DNA from: CAZPRY01 sp964589175
GTDB taxonomy: Bacteria > Fidelibacterota > UBA2242
DNA length: 64,000 bases
NCBI GenBank assembly: GCA_964589175.1
Contig: CAZPRY010000012.1
Coordinates: 1 to 64,000 of the forward strand
Reading direction: 5' to 3'
The notes beneath the pieces were generated by a model. That model was given only the letters and a program-made list of their open reading frames with translations. It did no database searches and was not told the origin of the DNA. Every line of letters starts with the position of its first letter. Positions within the stretch are counted from its first letter, which is position 1. Below, in pieces: positions 1 through 7,586 of the stretch. A program made the position numbers and the translations under genes.

Positions 1-798
1 TTATTCAGCGGATTCATCAGCGAATTCGCGATCTACCTCGGTATGATCCGGGGATTTGGTGTCACTAACCTTTCACTGAATGCAGCATCCCTGGTGAGCC
101 TGGCTGGACTCGCATTCATTGGTATTATGGCCGTACTCTGTTTTACCAAAGTATTCGGTATCTGTTTTCTGGGAACGCCGCGTACAGCCTATCCTGAGAA
201 TATCAGAGACAATCAACCGGTAATGCTATTCCCGATGATTCTGCTTGCCGGTGTAATTCTGATTATCGGGCTGGCGGCTGGTTTGGTGGTCCCGGTGATG
301 TCGCAGGTTGTCAGCCAGTTTGTGCCCGGTCACACGCTTGCAGAGTGGACGGAGATTTGCCGGGTTTTTGCTCAGGTCAGCCGGGTGCTGGCAATTTTTG
401 TAGTATTTATTTTGGGCTTTTTGGCATTGCGCAGGATACTTCTGCGAAACAAGCCGGTAACTGTTTTTAAAACGTGGGATTGCGGCTACCAGGCAGCGAT
501 TCCCCGGGCCCAATATACCGGCAGTTCGTTTGCGTCTCCGTTTACTGGGCTTGTATCCGGCATAATCCCTAAGCACGAAGAGCTGGACTCTCCGAAAACT
601 TTATTCCCGTCAAATGCACATTACGCAAGCCATAGTGAGGATTTTATCGAATTGTACTTAATAACGCCCCTGATTCGGTTTGTGCGGGGATTCCTGAAAC
701 TTTTCAACTGGATTCAGTCCGGTCGCACCCAGCAGTATATTCTCTACGGACTGATTTTTCTGGTTGTTTTGCTGATCTGGATCATAGGAATGCACTAA
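1..798 (+). CDS. HyfB-like proton-translocating membrane subunit, 5'-truncated by the window
   Basis: The reading frame is open from base 1, so the gene begins before the window; an internal ATG at 43 is not its start. The visible 265 residues are the C-terminal part of an antiporter-like ND5/HyfB subunit. They begin with the conserved segment LFSGFISEFAIYLG, continue with several hydrophobic helices, and carry the HyfB-typical TWDCGY and later QYTGSSFASP segments before a final membrane anchor. In the family this subunit moves protons (or sodium) across the inner membrane, driven by redox chemistry in the peripheral arm. The next gene starts 2 bases after the stop, so the genes are cotranscribed. 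HyfB and the related MrpA/NuoL subunits cannot be separated fully from the C-terminus, but the following gene order is that of hyfBCEFGI. Confidence 0.85.
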   Translation, partial: LFSGFISEFAIYLGMIRGFGVTNLSLNAASLVSLAGLAFIGIMAVLCFTKVFGICFLGTPRTAYPENIRDNQPVMLFPMILLAGVILIIGLAAGLVVPVMSQVVSQFVPGHTLAEWTEICRVFAQVSRVLAIFVVFILGFLALRRILLRNKPVTVFKTWDCGYQAAIPRAQYTGSSFASPFTGLVSGIIPKHEELDSPKTLFPSNAHYASHSEDFIELYLITPLIRFVRGFLKLFNWIQSGRTQQYILYGLIFLVVLLIWIIGMH

Positions 799-800
799 AA

Positions 801-1715
801 ATGATCGCTGTACAATTTATAATAATCCTGATCGTTCCGTTTCTGTTTATCGGTCTCATTAACCGCACGAAAGTCGTTTGGGCAGGACGAAGAGGGGCAC
901 CGCTTTTACAGCCGTTCTACGATTTCTTCAAGCTGCTGAAAAAGGGCGAAGTGATCAGCAAGACAACGACGTTAATTTTCCGGCTCAGTCCATCACTGCA
1001 GTTAGCCGCTGTTTTCCTGGCAGCCCTGATTTTGCCTTTGCCTGGTGGTGATTCGCTGCTGCATCTCCCCGGTGACTTCGTCCTTTTCGCCTACGCTCTG
1101 GGACTGGCTCGCTTTTTTATGATCATTGCCGCGCTGGATACCGGCAGCAGTTTCGAAGGCATGGGCGCCAGCCGCGAGGTGACCTTTGCCACGATTGTCG
1201 AACCGGCTTTTTTCATTCTGCTGGGATCGCTGGTGCTGATCAGCGGCCAGAACTCTTTCGAATCCATTTTTGCATCAATTGACAGCAGCGCCGGTTTCAG
1301 CATTTTGGTCAAAATCCTGTGCACTGTTTCGCTGTTCATCATGCTTCTGGTCGAAGGCTCAAGAGTCCCGGTGGACGATCCGAATACGCATCTTGAACTG
1401 ACCATGATCCACGAGGTCATGATTCTCGATTATTCCGGTCCTGATCTGGCTTTTCTCCAGTATGCATCCGCTTTAAAAATGGTGCTGATCGGAACATTAC
1501 TAGCAAATATCATCATTCCATACGGTCTGGGAACTGCAGTTAGCCTGACTCTTTATCTTGTTCTGCTGGCTGTTATTGCGATTACTATCGGTTTTATTGA
1601 ATCCTGGATGGCGCGCCTGCGGATTTCGCACATACCGCAGTTTATTTTCCTGATGACGGCGCTTTCACTGGCTGCTTTTGTCGTCGTACTCTTCTTCATG
1701 TACGGAGGTTTTTAA
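801..1715 (+). CDS. HyfC/NuoH-like membrane subunit
   Basis: A 304-residue integral membrane protein of the complex I subunit 1 family (NuoH, HycD, HyfC). In this family it anchors the peripheral arm and links redox chemistry to ion movement. Visible family segments are NRTKVVWAGRRG near the N-terminus, DTGSSFEGMGASREVTFA around residues 112-129, and EGSRVPVDDPNTHLELTMIHE around 187-207, which carries the acidic residues typical of the subunit. Length matches HyfC (about 315 residues in E. coli). It lies 2 bases after the HyfB-like gene and overlaps the HyfE-like gene by one base. The segment VDDPNTHLELTMIHE is nearer to the hydrogenase-type subunit than to NuoH. Confidence 0.88.
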   Translation: MIAVQFIIILIVPFLFIGLINRTKVVWAGRRGAPLLQPFYDFFKLLKKGEVISKTTTLIFRLSPSLQLAAVFLAALILPLPGGDSLLHLPGDFVLFAYALGLARFFMIIAALDTGSSFEGMGASREVTFATIVEPAFFILLGSLVLISGQNSFESIFASIDSSAGFSILVKILCTVSLFIMLLVEGSRVPVDDPNTHLELTMIHEVMILDYSGPDLAFLQYASALKMVLIGTLLANIIIPYGLGTAVSLTLYLVLLAVIAITIGFIESWMARLRISHIPQFIFLMTALSLAAFVVVLFFMYGGF

Positions 1716-2350
1716 TGTCCGAGATTCTGATTGTGCTGTTCGGGACGACAATGCTGTATGTCTTCGCTGCAAACCGCATCGATGCCTATATTAAAGTCTT
1801 AGCGTTGCAAGGTTTACTGCTATTCTTACTGGTTTTACTCAATATCGGCGAAATCCGGTGGCTGAATATCGCCTTTTTGGTACTGGAGACGCTAATAATT
1901 AAAACGATTGTAATTCCGATCTTCCTGCTGCGTGTCATCCGGCGCAATGAAATTAGTCATGAGGTTGAGCCTTACATCGCCCAGTTTTATTCGATGCTGA
2001 TTGCTACAGCGATCCTGATTTTCGGTTTTGTCGCAGCCTTCTGGGCATCGCGGACTGGGACAGTTGCCGAGCCGCTCTTTTTCGGGATTTCGATTGCCTG
2101 GATCATCGCCAGTTTGGTCCTGATTATTAACCGGAAACGCATTATCACGCATATTCTTGGTTACATGATGCTTGAGAACAGTATCTTCCTGCTGTCGCTC
2201 TCAGTGGCGCATGAGATGCCGATGCTGGTTAACCTGGGAATGCTGCTGGACCTGTTTGTGGGCATTTACCTGTTGGCGATATTTTTCAATATGATCCAGG
2301 TGATGTACGACGGCAGTCATATCGACATTCTAACCGAGTTGAAGGATTAA
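1715..2350 (+). CDS. HyfE-like membrane subunit (hydrogenase-4 component E)
   Basis: A 211-residue membrane protein with about six hydrophobic helices, close in length to E. coli HyfE (216). HyfE looks like a fusion of a NuoK-like half with an extra N-terminal half. The NuoK-like half is visible here in the second part, for example RIITHILGYMMLENSIFLL followed by the MLLDLFVGIYLLAIFF segment with its membrane acidic residue. The start codon overlaps the previous stop (TAATG) and is preceded by a clear GGAGG at about 6 bases. HyfE is a marker that separates hydrogenase-4/Ehr-type complexes from complex I, so this gene helps place the whole operon. Confidence 0.85.
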   Translation: MSEILIVLFGTTMLYVFAANRIDAYIKVLALQGLLLFLLVLLNIGEIRWLNIAFLVLETLIIKTIVIPIFLLRVIRRNEISHEVEPYIAQFYSMLIATAILIFGFVAAFWASRTGTVAEPLFFGISIAWIIASLVLIINRKRIITHILGYMMLENSIFLLSLSVAHEMPMLVNLGMLLDLFVGIYLLAIFFNMIQVMYDGSHIDILTELKD

Positions 2351-2352
2351 CG

Positions 2353-3783
2353 ATGCTGCTTTTGCTTTTCCTGGTTCCGATAATTGTAAGCCTTTTGGTA
2401 ATTCTGCTGCGCCGACATTGGATCAACCGTTTGGCGCTGATCGGAACAGCCGTTGTCTATGTTGTGACTGTCATCGTATTCTGGTTTGACCGATCGAACT
2501 CGGGATTGCCGGTCTGGCTGGACGGGTATTTTATGTTGGATGAAATCGGGTTACTGTTTTTGTCGATCATGACAATCGTCTTTTCAGCAGCGGCGCTTTA
2601 CAGCCTCTACTATTTTAATGAATATAAACCGGATTCCCGACGTGAAGCAATCTATGTAACGGCGATGTTACTTTTCGTTGCTGCGATGACTGGAGTGATC
2701 CTGGCTGCGCACCTGGCATTGCTGTGGGTTTTAGTCGAAGCGACGACGCTGACCAGTGCCGTGCTAATCTATTTCGAAGGTAAAAAATCTTCTCTTGAAG
2801 CTGCCTGGAAATATATCTTCATATGCTCGATCGGAATTGCCCTGGCATTCGTTGGAATCGTCATCCTTTCAATCGGCAGTAAAGAGATCGGTTCATTATT
2901 CTTCGCTGATTTATACAATCGGGTTGAAGAGATCAATCCGTTCTGGCTCAAACTGGCCTTTGCATTTATCCTGGTTGGTTTCGGTACCAAAATCGGGATT
3001 GCACCGATTCATGCCTGGTTACCGGACGCACATTCGGAAGCCCCTTCACCGGTTTCAGCCCTCTTGTCGGGCACCCTGTTGAACACGACATTTTTGGGAT
3101 TGCTGCGTGTGCAGGAAATCATGATCCGCGCCGATTTGCAGGCTTTTTCCAATTTTTTATTCATGGCGACCGGGTTCTTATCTTTACTGGTTAGCGCCGC
3201 CTTTCTGCTGCGCACTGTGAATTACAAGCGGATGCTGGCTTACTCCTCGATCGAAAATATGGGACTGCTTTTCATCGGCATCGCACTCGGCAAAACCGGT
3301 ATATACGCCGCCATGCTGCACAGTGTTGCTCACTCGTTGACGAAATCAGCCCTGTTTTTGACTTCGGGCAATATTCTGCAGCTCTTCGGCAGCAAACGGA
3401 TCGATGACGTTCACGGTTTGCTCGAAAAGGACCCGCGTAGCGGCTGGATCTGGATGATCTCGTTGATCGCTATTATCGGCATTCCGCCATTTCCGGCGTT
3501 TTTAAGCAAATTTTTATTGATTAAGGCATTCTTCGAAAATGGAATGGGTTGGCTGGCGGCGCCGTTTTTTCTGCTGATTGCCGTGATTGTCTTCGGTATG
3601 GGCGGAGCAGTATTCAGGATGAGCTTCGGGGACTTGCCAATCTCTTCTGAAAAGAACGTGCGCCTAAACCCGTTCGCCTACATTCCGCAGATCGTCTTGT
3701 TGCTGATCTTGCTGGTCATTGGACTGAACATTCCCGAAAGCGTGCAGACGCTGCTGGTTGGCGCTGCCGGATTTTTACATTAG
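2353..3783 (+). CDS. HyfF-like antiporter-type membrane subunit
   Basis: A 476-residue polytopic protein of the NuoN/NuoL/MrpD family. Visible landmarks are LLWVLVEATTLTSA around residue 125, carrying the conserved membrane glutamate; the IAPIHAWLPDAHSEAPSPVSALLSG region around 216-240, which is the family's most conserved stretch; and KRMLAYSSIENMG around 295. These positions hold the charged residues of the ion channel in characterised relatives. It is the second antiporter-like subunit of this operon, after the HyfB-like one. ATG at 2353 follows the HyfE-like stop by 2 bases and has AAGGA about 7 bases upstream. Confidence 0.88.
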   Translation: MLLLLFLVPIIVSLLVILLRRHWINRLALIGTAVVYVVTVIVFWFDRSNSGLPVWLDGYFMLDEIGLLFLSIMTIVFSAAALYSLYYFNEYKPDSRREAIYVTAMLLFVAAMTGVILAAHLALLWVLVEATTLTSAVLIYFEGKKSSLEAAWKYIFICSIGIALAFVGIVILSIGSKEIGSLFFADLYNRVEEINPFWLKLAFAFILVGFGTKIGIAPIHAWLPDAHSEAPSPVSALLSGTLLNTTFLGLLRVQEIMIRADLQAFSNFLFMATGFLSLLVSAAFLLRTVNYKRMLAYSSIENMGLLFIGIALGKTGIYAAMLHSVAHSLTKSALFLTSGNILQLFGSKRIDDVHGLLEKDPRSGWIWMISLIAIIGIPPFPAFLSKFLLIKAFFENGMGWLAAPFFLLIAVIVFGMGGAVFRMSFGDLPISSEKNVRLNPFAYIPQIVLLLILLVIGLNIPESVQTLLVGAAGFLH

Positions 3784-3797
3784 GCGGAGATTTGGCT

Positions 3798-5285
3798 ATG
3801 AACTGGGCAATCACTAAAAATCTACAGGCAATCCAAATCCATGATATACCGCGCCTGTCGCTGAACACATTTCACGAACAGGTGCTAAAAGCCTGTAAAC
3901 AAGGTAAACGGCTAGTACAGTTTTTCGGCGATACGGAAACGGACGGCATCGTACTCTATATCGTTCTGGCTGATGATGAGCATTCCTACCTGTATGTTGC
4001 CTCAACTCATCTGAAAGATCGTCGGGACTATCCTTCCTTTACCAATGATCTACCGGCTTTTCACCTTTTTGAGAGGGAAATTTTCGAGCAGTTTAATATG
4101 ACTCCGCTCGGTCACCCATGGCTGAAGCCTGTGCGAAAAGGAATCGCCGGTATTTCCAAAGATGAGATTCCTTATCCGTTTTTCAGCATGGATGGCGAAG
4201 AAGTCCATGAAGTCGGAGTTGGACCCATTCACGCGGGAATTATCGAACCCGGACATTTCCGCTTTGCCTGTGTAGGGGAAGAGGTTCACCATCTCGAAAT
4301 CCAACTCGGTTTTCAGCATCGCGGCGTCGAAGACCTTTTTCTGAAGCATCGCGACAACCCACTGCACCTGCTGCTCCTGGCTGAATCGATTGCCGGCGAT
4401 ACGGTCATCGGGCACGCCGGCGCGTATGTCCGCGCTGTCGAGGCCTTAAGCGGAATTGGTGTCAGTCGCCGGGCAATGATTATTCGAACGGTTGCTCTGG
4501 AACTGGAACGTATTGGAATTCATCTCGGCGATCTATCGGCGCTGGCGACCGATGTGGCTTATCTGACCGGCAATGCAGTATTCGGCGCTTTACGGACATC
4601 GATTATCAATACCTCGCTGTCGCTTTGCGGCAGCCGGTTTGGGCGTGGCTTAATGATCCCAGGTGGTGTTAATTTCGACATTCCGGAAGAATTGCAAAGC
4701 AAGATCATCACCATGACCAACGATATTGAAAAACAGGTTGAACTGGCGGCTGAGGTCATGTTTGCCTCGTCATCGGTACTTTCCCGCTTTGAAAAGACCG
4801 GCGTAGTAAGATTCGAAACCGCGCAACAGATTGGTATGGTGGGACCGGCGGCACGCGCATCAGGATTAGCACTCGACGTACGCTCCGATCACCCGTTTGG
4901 CGGCTATATCCATTTTCCGGTTCATAAGATGATACTGACCTCAGGAGATGTCTTCGCACGGGCATACATCCGATATATTGAGATTATGCAATCAATTCGC
5001 ATAATTCGCGAACAACTTACGCATTTGCCATCAGGTGAACTGAAAAAGGAAATGCACAAACTGAGACCGCATCTGTTTGTTATCTCCATGAGTGAAGGCT
5101 GGCGCGGTGAGATTGTGCATACGGTCATTACGGATAAAGACGGCTATATGAAACGCTATAAAATCAAAGATCCGTCCTTCCATAACTGGCTCGGGCTGGC
5201 GTTGGCAGTGCGCGGAAATGGAATCTCGGACTTTCCGGTCTGCAATAAAAGTTTTAACCTGTCCTATTGCGGTTTTGATCTCTAA
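3798..5285 (+). CDS. HyfG-like large subunit (NuoC-NuoD type fusion) lacking the Ni-Fe cysteines
   Basis: A 495-residue protein with an N-terminal NuoC-like domain (about residues 1-130) and a C-terminal NuoD/hydrogenase large-subunit domain. The family landmarks GPIHAGIIEPGHF, EEVHHLEIQLGFQHRG and the C-terminal DFPVCNKSFNLSY segment are clear. The Ni-Fe ligands are missing. Where a group 4 hydrogenase has its first CxxC (RxCGxC) the protein reads LLAESIAGDTVIGHA (4377-4421). Where the second (DPCxxC) should be it reads KDPSFHNW (about residue 455). It therefore cannot bind a normal Ni-Fe site; this matches Ehr (energy-converting hydrogenase related) complexes. A TTG at 3792 gives two more residues, but ATG at 3798 is better spaced from GGCGGAG. 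Substrate unknown. Confidence 0.9.
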   Translation: MNWAITKNLQAIQIHDIPRLSLNTFHEQVLKACKQGKRLVQFFGDTETDGIVLYIVLADDEHSYLYVASTHLKDRRDYPSFTNDLPAFHLFEREIFEQFNMTPLGHPWLKPVRKGIAGISKDEIPYPFFSMDGEEVHEVGVGPIHAGIIEPGHFRFACVGEEVHHLEIQLGFQHRGVEDLFLKHRDNPLHLLLLAESIAGDTVIGHAGAYVRAVEALSGIGVSRRAMIIRTVALELERIGIHLGDLSALATDVAYLTGNAVFGALRTSIINTSLSLCGSRFGRGLMIPGGVNFDIPEELQSKIITMTNDIEKQVELAAEVMFASSSVLSRFEKTGVVRFETAQQIGMVGPAARASGLALDVRSDHPFGGYIHFPVHKMILTSGDVFARAYIRYIEIMQSIRIIREQLTHLPSGELKKEMHKLRPHLFVISMSEGWRGEIVHTVITDKDGYMKRYKIKDPSFHNWLGLALAVRGNGISDFPVCNKSFNLSYCGFDL

Positions 5286-5304
5286 TCCGGTTTAAGGTGT
5301 AATT

Positions 5305-6081
5305 ATGTTCGATGCGATCAAACTCAGGAAACAACACGGTTACCAGGCAATCCGGGATATCCGAATCGCGACCGTCAAAGCGCCTTTTCGCGGATTTCCG
5401 GTGCTAAATGGTGAAGAATGTGGTTTATCTTGCCACGCTTGTACGGCTGTCTGTCCAACCGGAGCAATTGCAATAGAACCGCTGCAGATCGACCTGGGAC
5501 GCTGTACCTTCTGCGGGGAATGCGAGCGGATCTGTTCTGTCGGTGCAATTCGATTCAACACCACTCACAATCTAGCCTCTGCTAACCGTAATGCCTTGAT
5601 CATCCAATCCGGACAAACGCTTGAATCCTTTCGCGAAATCGCGATCAAATCACGCCGGAAAATTCATCGCCTGTTTGGGCGTTCCCTGAAATTGCGTCAA
5701 GTTTCCGCCGCAGGCTGCAACGGCTGCGAGATGGAATTGAACGCCGCTAATAACGTTAATTTCGATATGGGTCGTTTCGGGATCGAGTTTGTTGCTTCAC
5801 CACGTCATGCAGACGGGATTGTGATTACCGGACCGATTTGTCGCAATATGGCGCCAGCGTTGAAAGATGCCTATCTGAGCATAGCCGAACCACGAATAGT
5901 CATTGCAGTTGGTGCCTGTGCCATCAGCGGCGGTATATTTGCTGATTCTACCCAACTGGATCGATCCTTTTTGGATGAAGTTCCGGTCGATCTCTATATC
6001 CCCGGCTGCCCACCGCACCCGCTGACCATCATTCATGGTCTGCTGGATTTTCTACAGATATTTTGCTCCTCCGGAGATTGA
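5305..6081 (+). CDS. Ferredoxin-HyfI (NuoB-like) fusion small subunit
   Basis: A 258-residue soluble electron-transfer subunit. The N-terminal part holds two [4Fe-4S] ferredoxin motifs, CGLSCHACTAVCP at about residues 39-51 (first spacing C-x3-C-x2-C-x3-C) and CTFCGECERIC at about 66-76. The C-terminal half is the NuoB/HyfI domain that carries the proximal cluster: CNGCEMELN around 138, GPICRN around 176 and PGCPPHP around 233. In E. coli these are separate proteins (HyfH and HyfI); here they form one chain, giving a wire of three clusters towards the large subunit. ATG at 5305 has AAGGTG upstream and lies 19 bases after the large subunit. It is the last gene of the operon. No hydrogenase maturation gene (hyp or protease) is present downstream. 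Confidence 0.9.
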   Translation: MFDAIKLRKQHGYQAIRDIRIATVKAPFRGFPVLNGEECGLSCHACTAVCPTGAIAIEPLQIDLGRCTFCGECERICSVGAIRFNTTHNLASANRNALIIQSGQTLESFREIAIKSRRKIHRLFGRSLKLRQVSAAGCNGCEMELNAANNVNFDMGRFGIEFVASPRHADGIVITGPICRNMAPALKDAYLSIAEPRIVIAVGACAISGGIFADSTQLDRSFLDEVPVDLYIPGCPPHPLTIIHGLLDFLQIFCSSGD

Positions 6082-6167
6082 GGCACGGCCGGTCGTGCCG
6101 CTACTGTAGGACAAACACGTCCATTTATCTGTCCAACTCTTGTCGCGGCGCTCAGCGTCGCGACAAG
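6082..6167 (+). repeat. Two REP-like GC-rich palindromes after the Ehr operon
   Basis: Directly after the stop codon lies GGCACG-GCCGGT-CGTGCC (6082-6099). A second, stronger palindrome at 6139-6167 has arms of 14 bases (CTTGTCGCGGCGCT and AGCGTCGCGACAAG, with one G-T pair) around a single base. Neither is followed by a T-tract. They could end transcription of the operon, or be mobile intergenic palindromes (REP-like) that occur elsewhere in the genome. No other copy was noticed in the window. Confidence 0.45.
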
Positions 6168-6446
6168 GGAAAATTCTTTCGCCTTTCCATTGCAATAACC
6201 ACGTCAGCCCGGTGAATTGCAATCTAACAGTTGCACCCTACGGTAAAATCACTTATTTTTCTGCACATTCAGGTACCTGGAACTGGTTTATTGAAAAAAC
6301 CCGGGAGTCAGATCAATCGTTTTTTTGCGCAGATACGGGCAGTCCAGTTCCTGAATCGGCCTGCCGGACACTCCGGGTAAGATATAAGCACCAATCCAAT
6401 TCAGGACTGCTTCGTAGAGAAATCGAAAAAAGGAAACAAGAATGCC
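6168..6446. other. Intergenic region upstream of metA, no gene seen
   Basis: Together with the palindromes this is a 365-base gap. It holds no convincing ORF (the one frame that is open has no ribosome binding site and no family likeness). Because a methionine gene follows, it was read for a SAM riboswitch; the conserved SAM-I, SAM-II and SAM-IV cores were not found. A self-complementary CAGGTACCTG at about 6269-6278 and an A-rich stretch before the metA start are the only features seen. Confidence 0.5.
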
Positions 6447-7586
6447 ATGCCGTTAGTCGCCCACATACCCCTGCCGTCTTTTGACCAGTTGCGCCGCCGC
6501 GGTCAGGAAGTCCTCAGTCTGGGACACGCCCTGCACCAGGATATCCGCGAACTTCATATCGGCTTTCTGAATATGATGCCCGACGCTGCCTTTCGCATAA
6601 CGGAATTACAGTTTATGCGGTTGGTTGGCAGCTGCAACCAGATCGCGCAATTCTTCGTTCATCCGTTCACGATCCGGGGACTACCGCGCAATGCCCAAAC
6701 CCAGGAATATATTGAGAGATTCTATGATTCCTTTGAGAAGATTCAGAAGGACGGCCTGGATGCATTGATTATTACGGGCGCCAATGTCGCCAATCCGACC
6801 CTCGAAGAGGAGGCCTTTTGGAAACCGCTTCAGGAGGTGATTACCTGGGCTACGGTGAATGTCACCTCCGTGCTATGTTCCTGCCTGGCTACTCACGCGA
6901 TCGTGAAACACCTGTATAATGTCGACCGGCAATTGCTGCCCCGAAAGCGTTGGGGGGTATACAGCCATCGGGTTATCAGCCGTGAACATCCTCTACTGAT
7001 CGATATCAACACCCGATTCGATGTGCCTCATTCGCGTTATAACGGTATAAGCCGTGCCCAGTTTGAAGCCGCAGGCTGTTCGGTGCTTGTGGATATTCCG
7101 GGGGGCGATGTACACATGGCCGTGAGTTTCGATCAACTGCGGATCGTCTACCTGCAGGGGCACCCGGAATACGATTATAACAGCCTGTTAAAGGAATACA
7201 AACGCGAAGTGTTGCGGTTCATCAGTGGCGAACGTCCGGATTATCCGCCGCATCCGGAACACTATTTTTCGGAAGAGGCCGCGAGGATTGTTGATGAATT
7301 TCAAGGGCGCGTGCAGCGAGCCCTGGAGAAGGGGAAAACAGTGCCGTCTTTCCCGGAGAAGGAGATTGAACCGTATCTGGACAATACCTGGGGTGATACC
7401 GGCAAGGCGCTGTTCAACAACTGGCTGGGACTTGTTTATCAGTTGACCAATGTTGACCGCCAGCTACCCTTCGTACCCGGTATCGATCCCGATGATCCGC
7501 TGGGAATTCGCAAAAAATGGGCGAAAGAGAAATCGAATCAAATCGAATATCATGAAAATATTACAGACAAGGAGAGCCACCGATGA
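6447..7586 (+). CDS. metA: Homoserine O-acyltransferase, MetA family
   Basis: A 379-residue enzyme of the MetA family, which activates homoserine with succinyl-CoA or acetyl-CoA at the first committed step of methionine synthesis. Family segments are HIGFLNMMPDAAFRITELQFMR (about residues 38-58), the nucleophile region VLCSCLATHA around 144-153 and the GHPEYD triad region around 238-243, so the Cys, His and Glu used in catalysis appear to be present. HSRYNGI also matches the family. The C-terminal tail with NNWLGLVYQLT is typical. The acyl donor cannot be told from this reading; MetA-fold enzymes use either donor depending on one or a few residues. ATG at 6447 is the only in-frame choice: an ATG 5 bases earlier stops after four codons. 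The stop overlaps the metY start. Confidence 0.9.
   Translation: MPLVAHIPLPSFDQLRRRGQEVLSLGHALHQDIRELHIGFLNMMPDAAFRITELQFMRLVGSCNQIAQFFVHPFTIRGLPRNAQTQEYIERFYDSFEKIQKDGLDALIITGANVANPTLEEEAFWKPLQEVITWATVNVTSVLCSCLATHAIVKHLYNVDRQLLPRKRWGVYSHRVISREHPLLIDINTRFDVPHSRYNGISRAQFEAAGCSVLVDIPGGDVHMAVSFDQLRIVYLQGHPEYDYNSLLKEYKREVLRFISGERPDYPPHPEHYFSEEAARIVDEFQGRVQRALEKGKTVPSFPEKEIEPYLDNTWGDTGKALFNNWLGLVYQLTNVDRQLPFVPGIDPDDPLGIRKKWAKEKSNQIEYHENITDKESHR

Noticed and set aside
1..6081. Calling the first operon a formate hydrogenlyase or active [NiFe] hydrogenase
   Set aside because: The large subunit lacks all four Ni-Fe cysteine ligands and no maturation genes or formate dehydrogenase are nearby.
6168..6446. 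Possible SAM riboswitch upstream of metA
   Set aside because: Conserved cores of the common SAM riboswitch classes were not found; only a short palindrome and no clear terminator or antiterminator are present.
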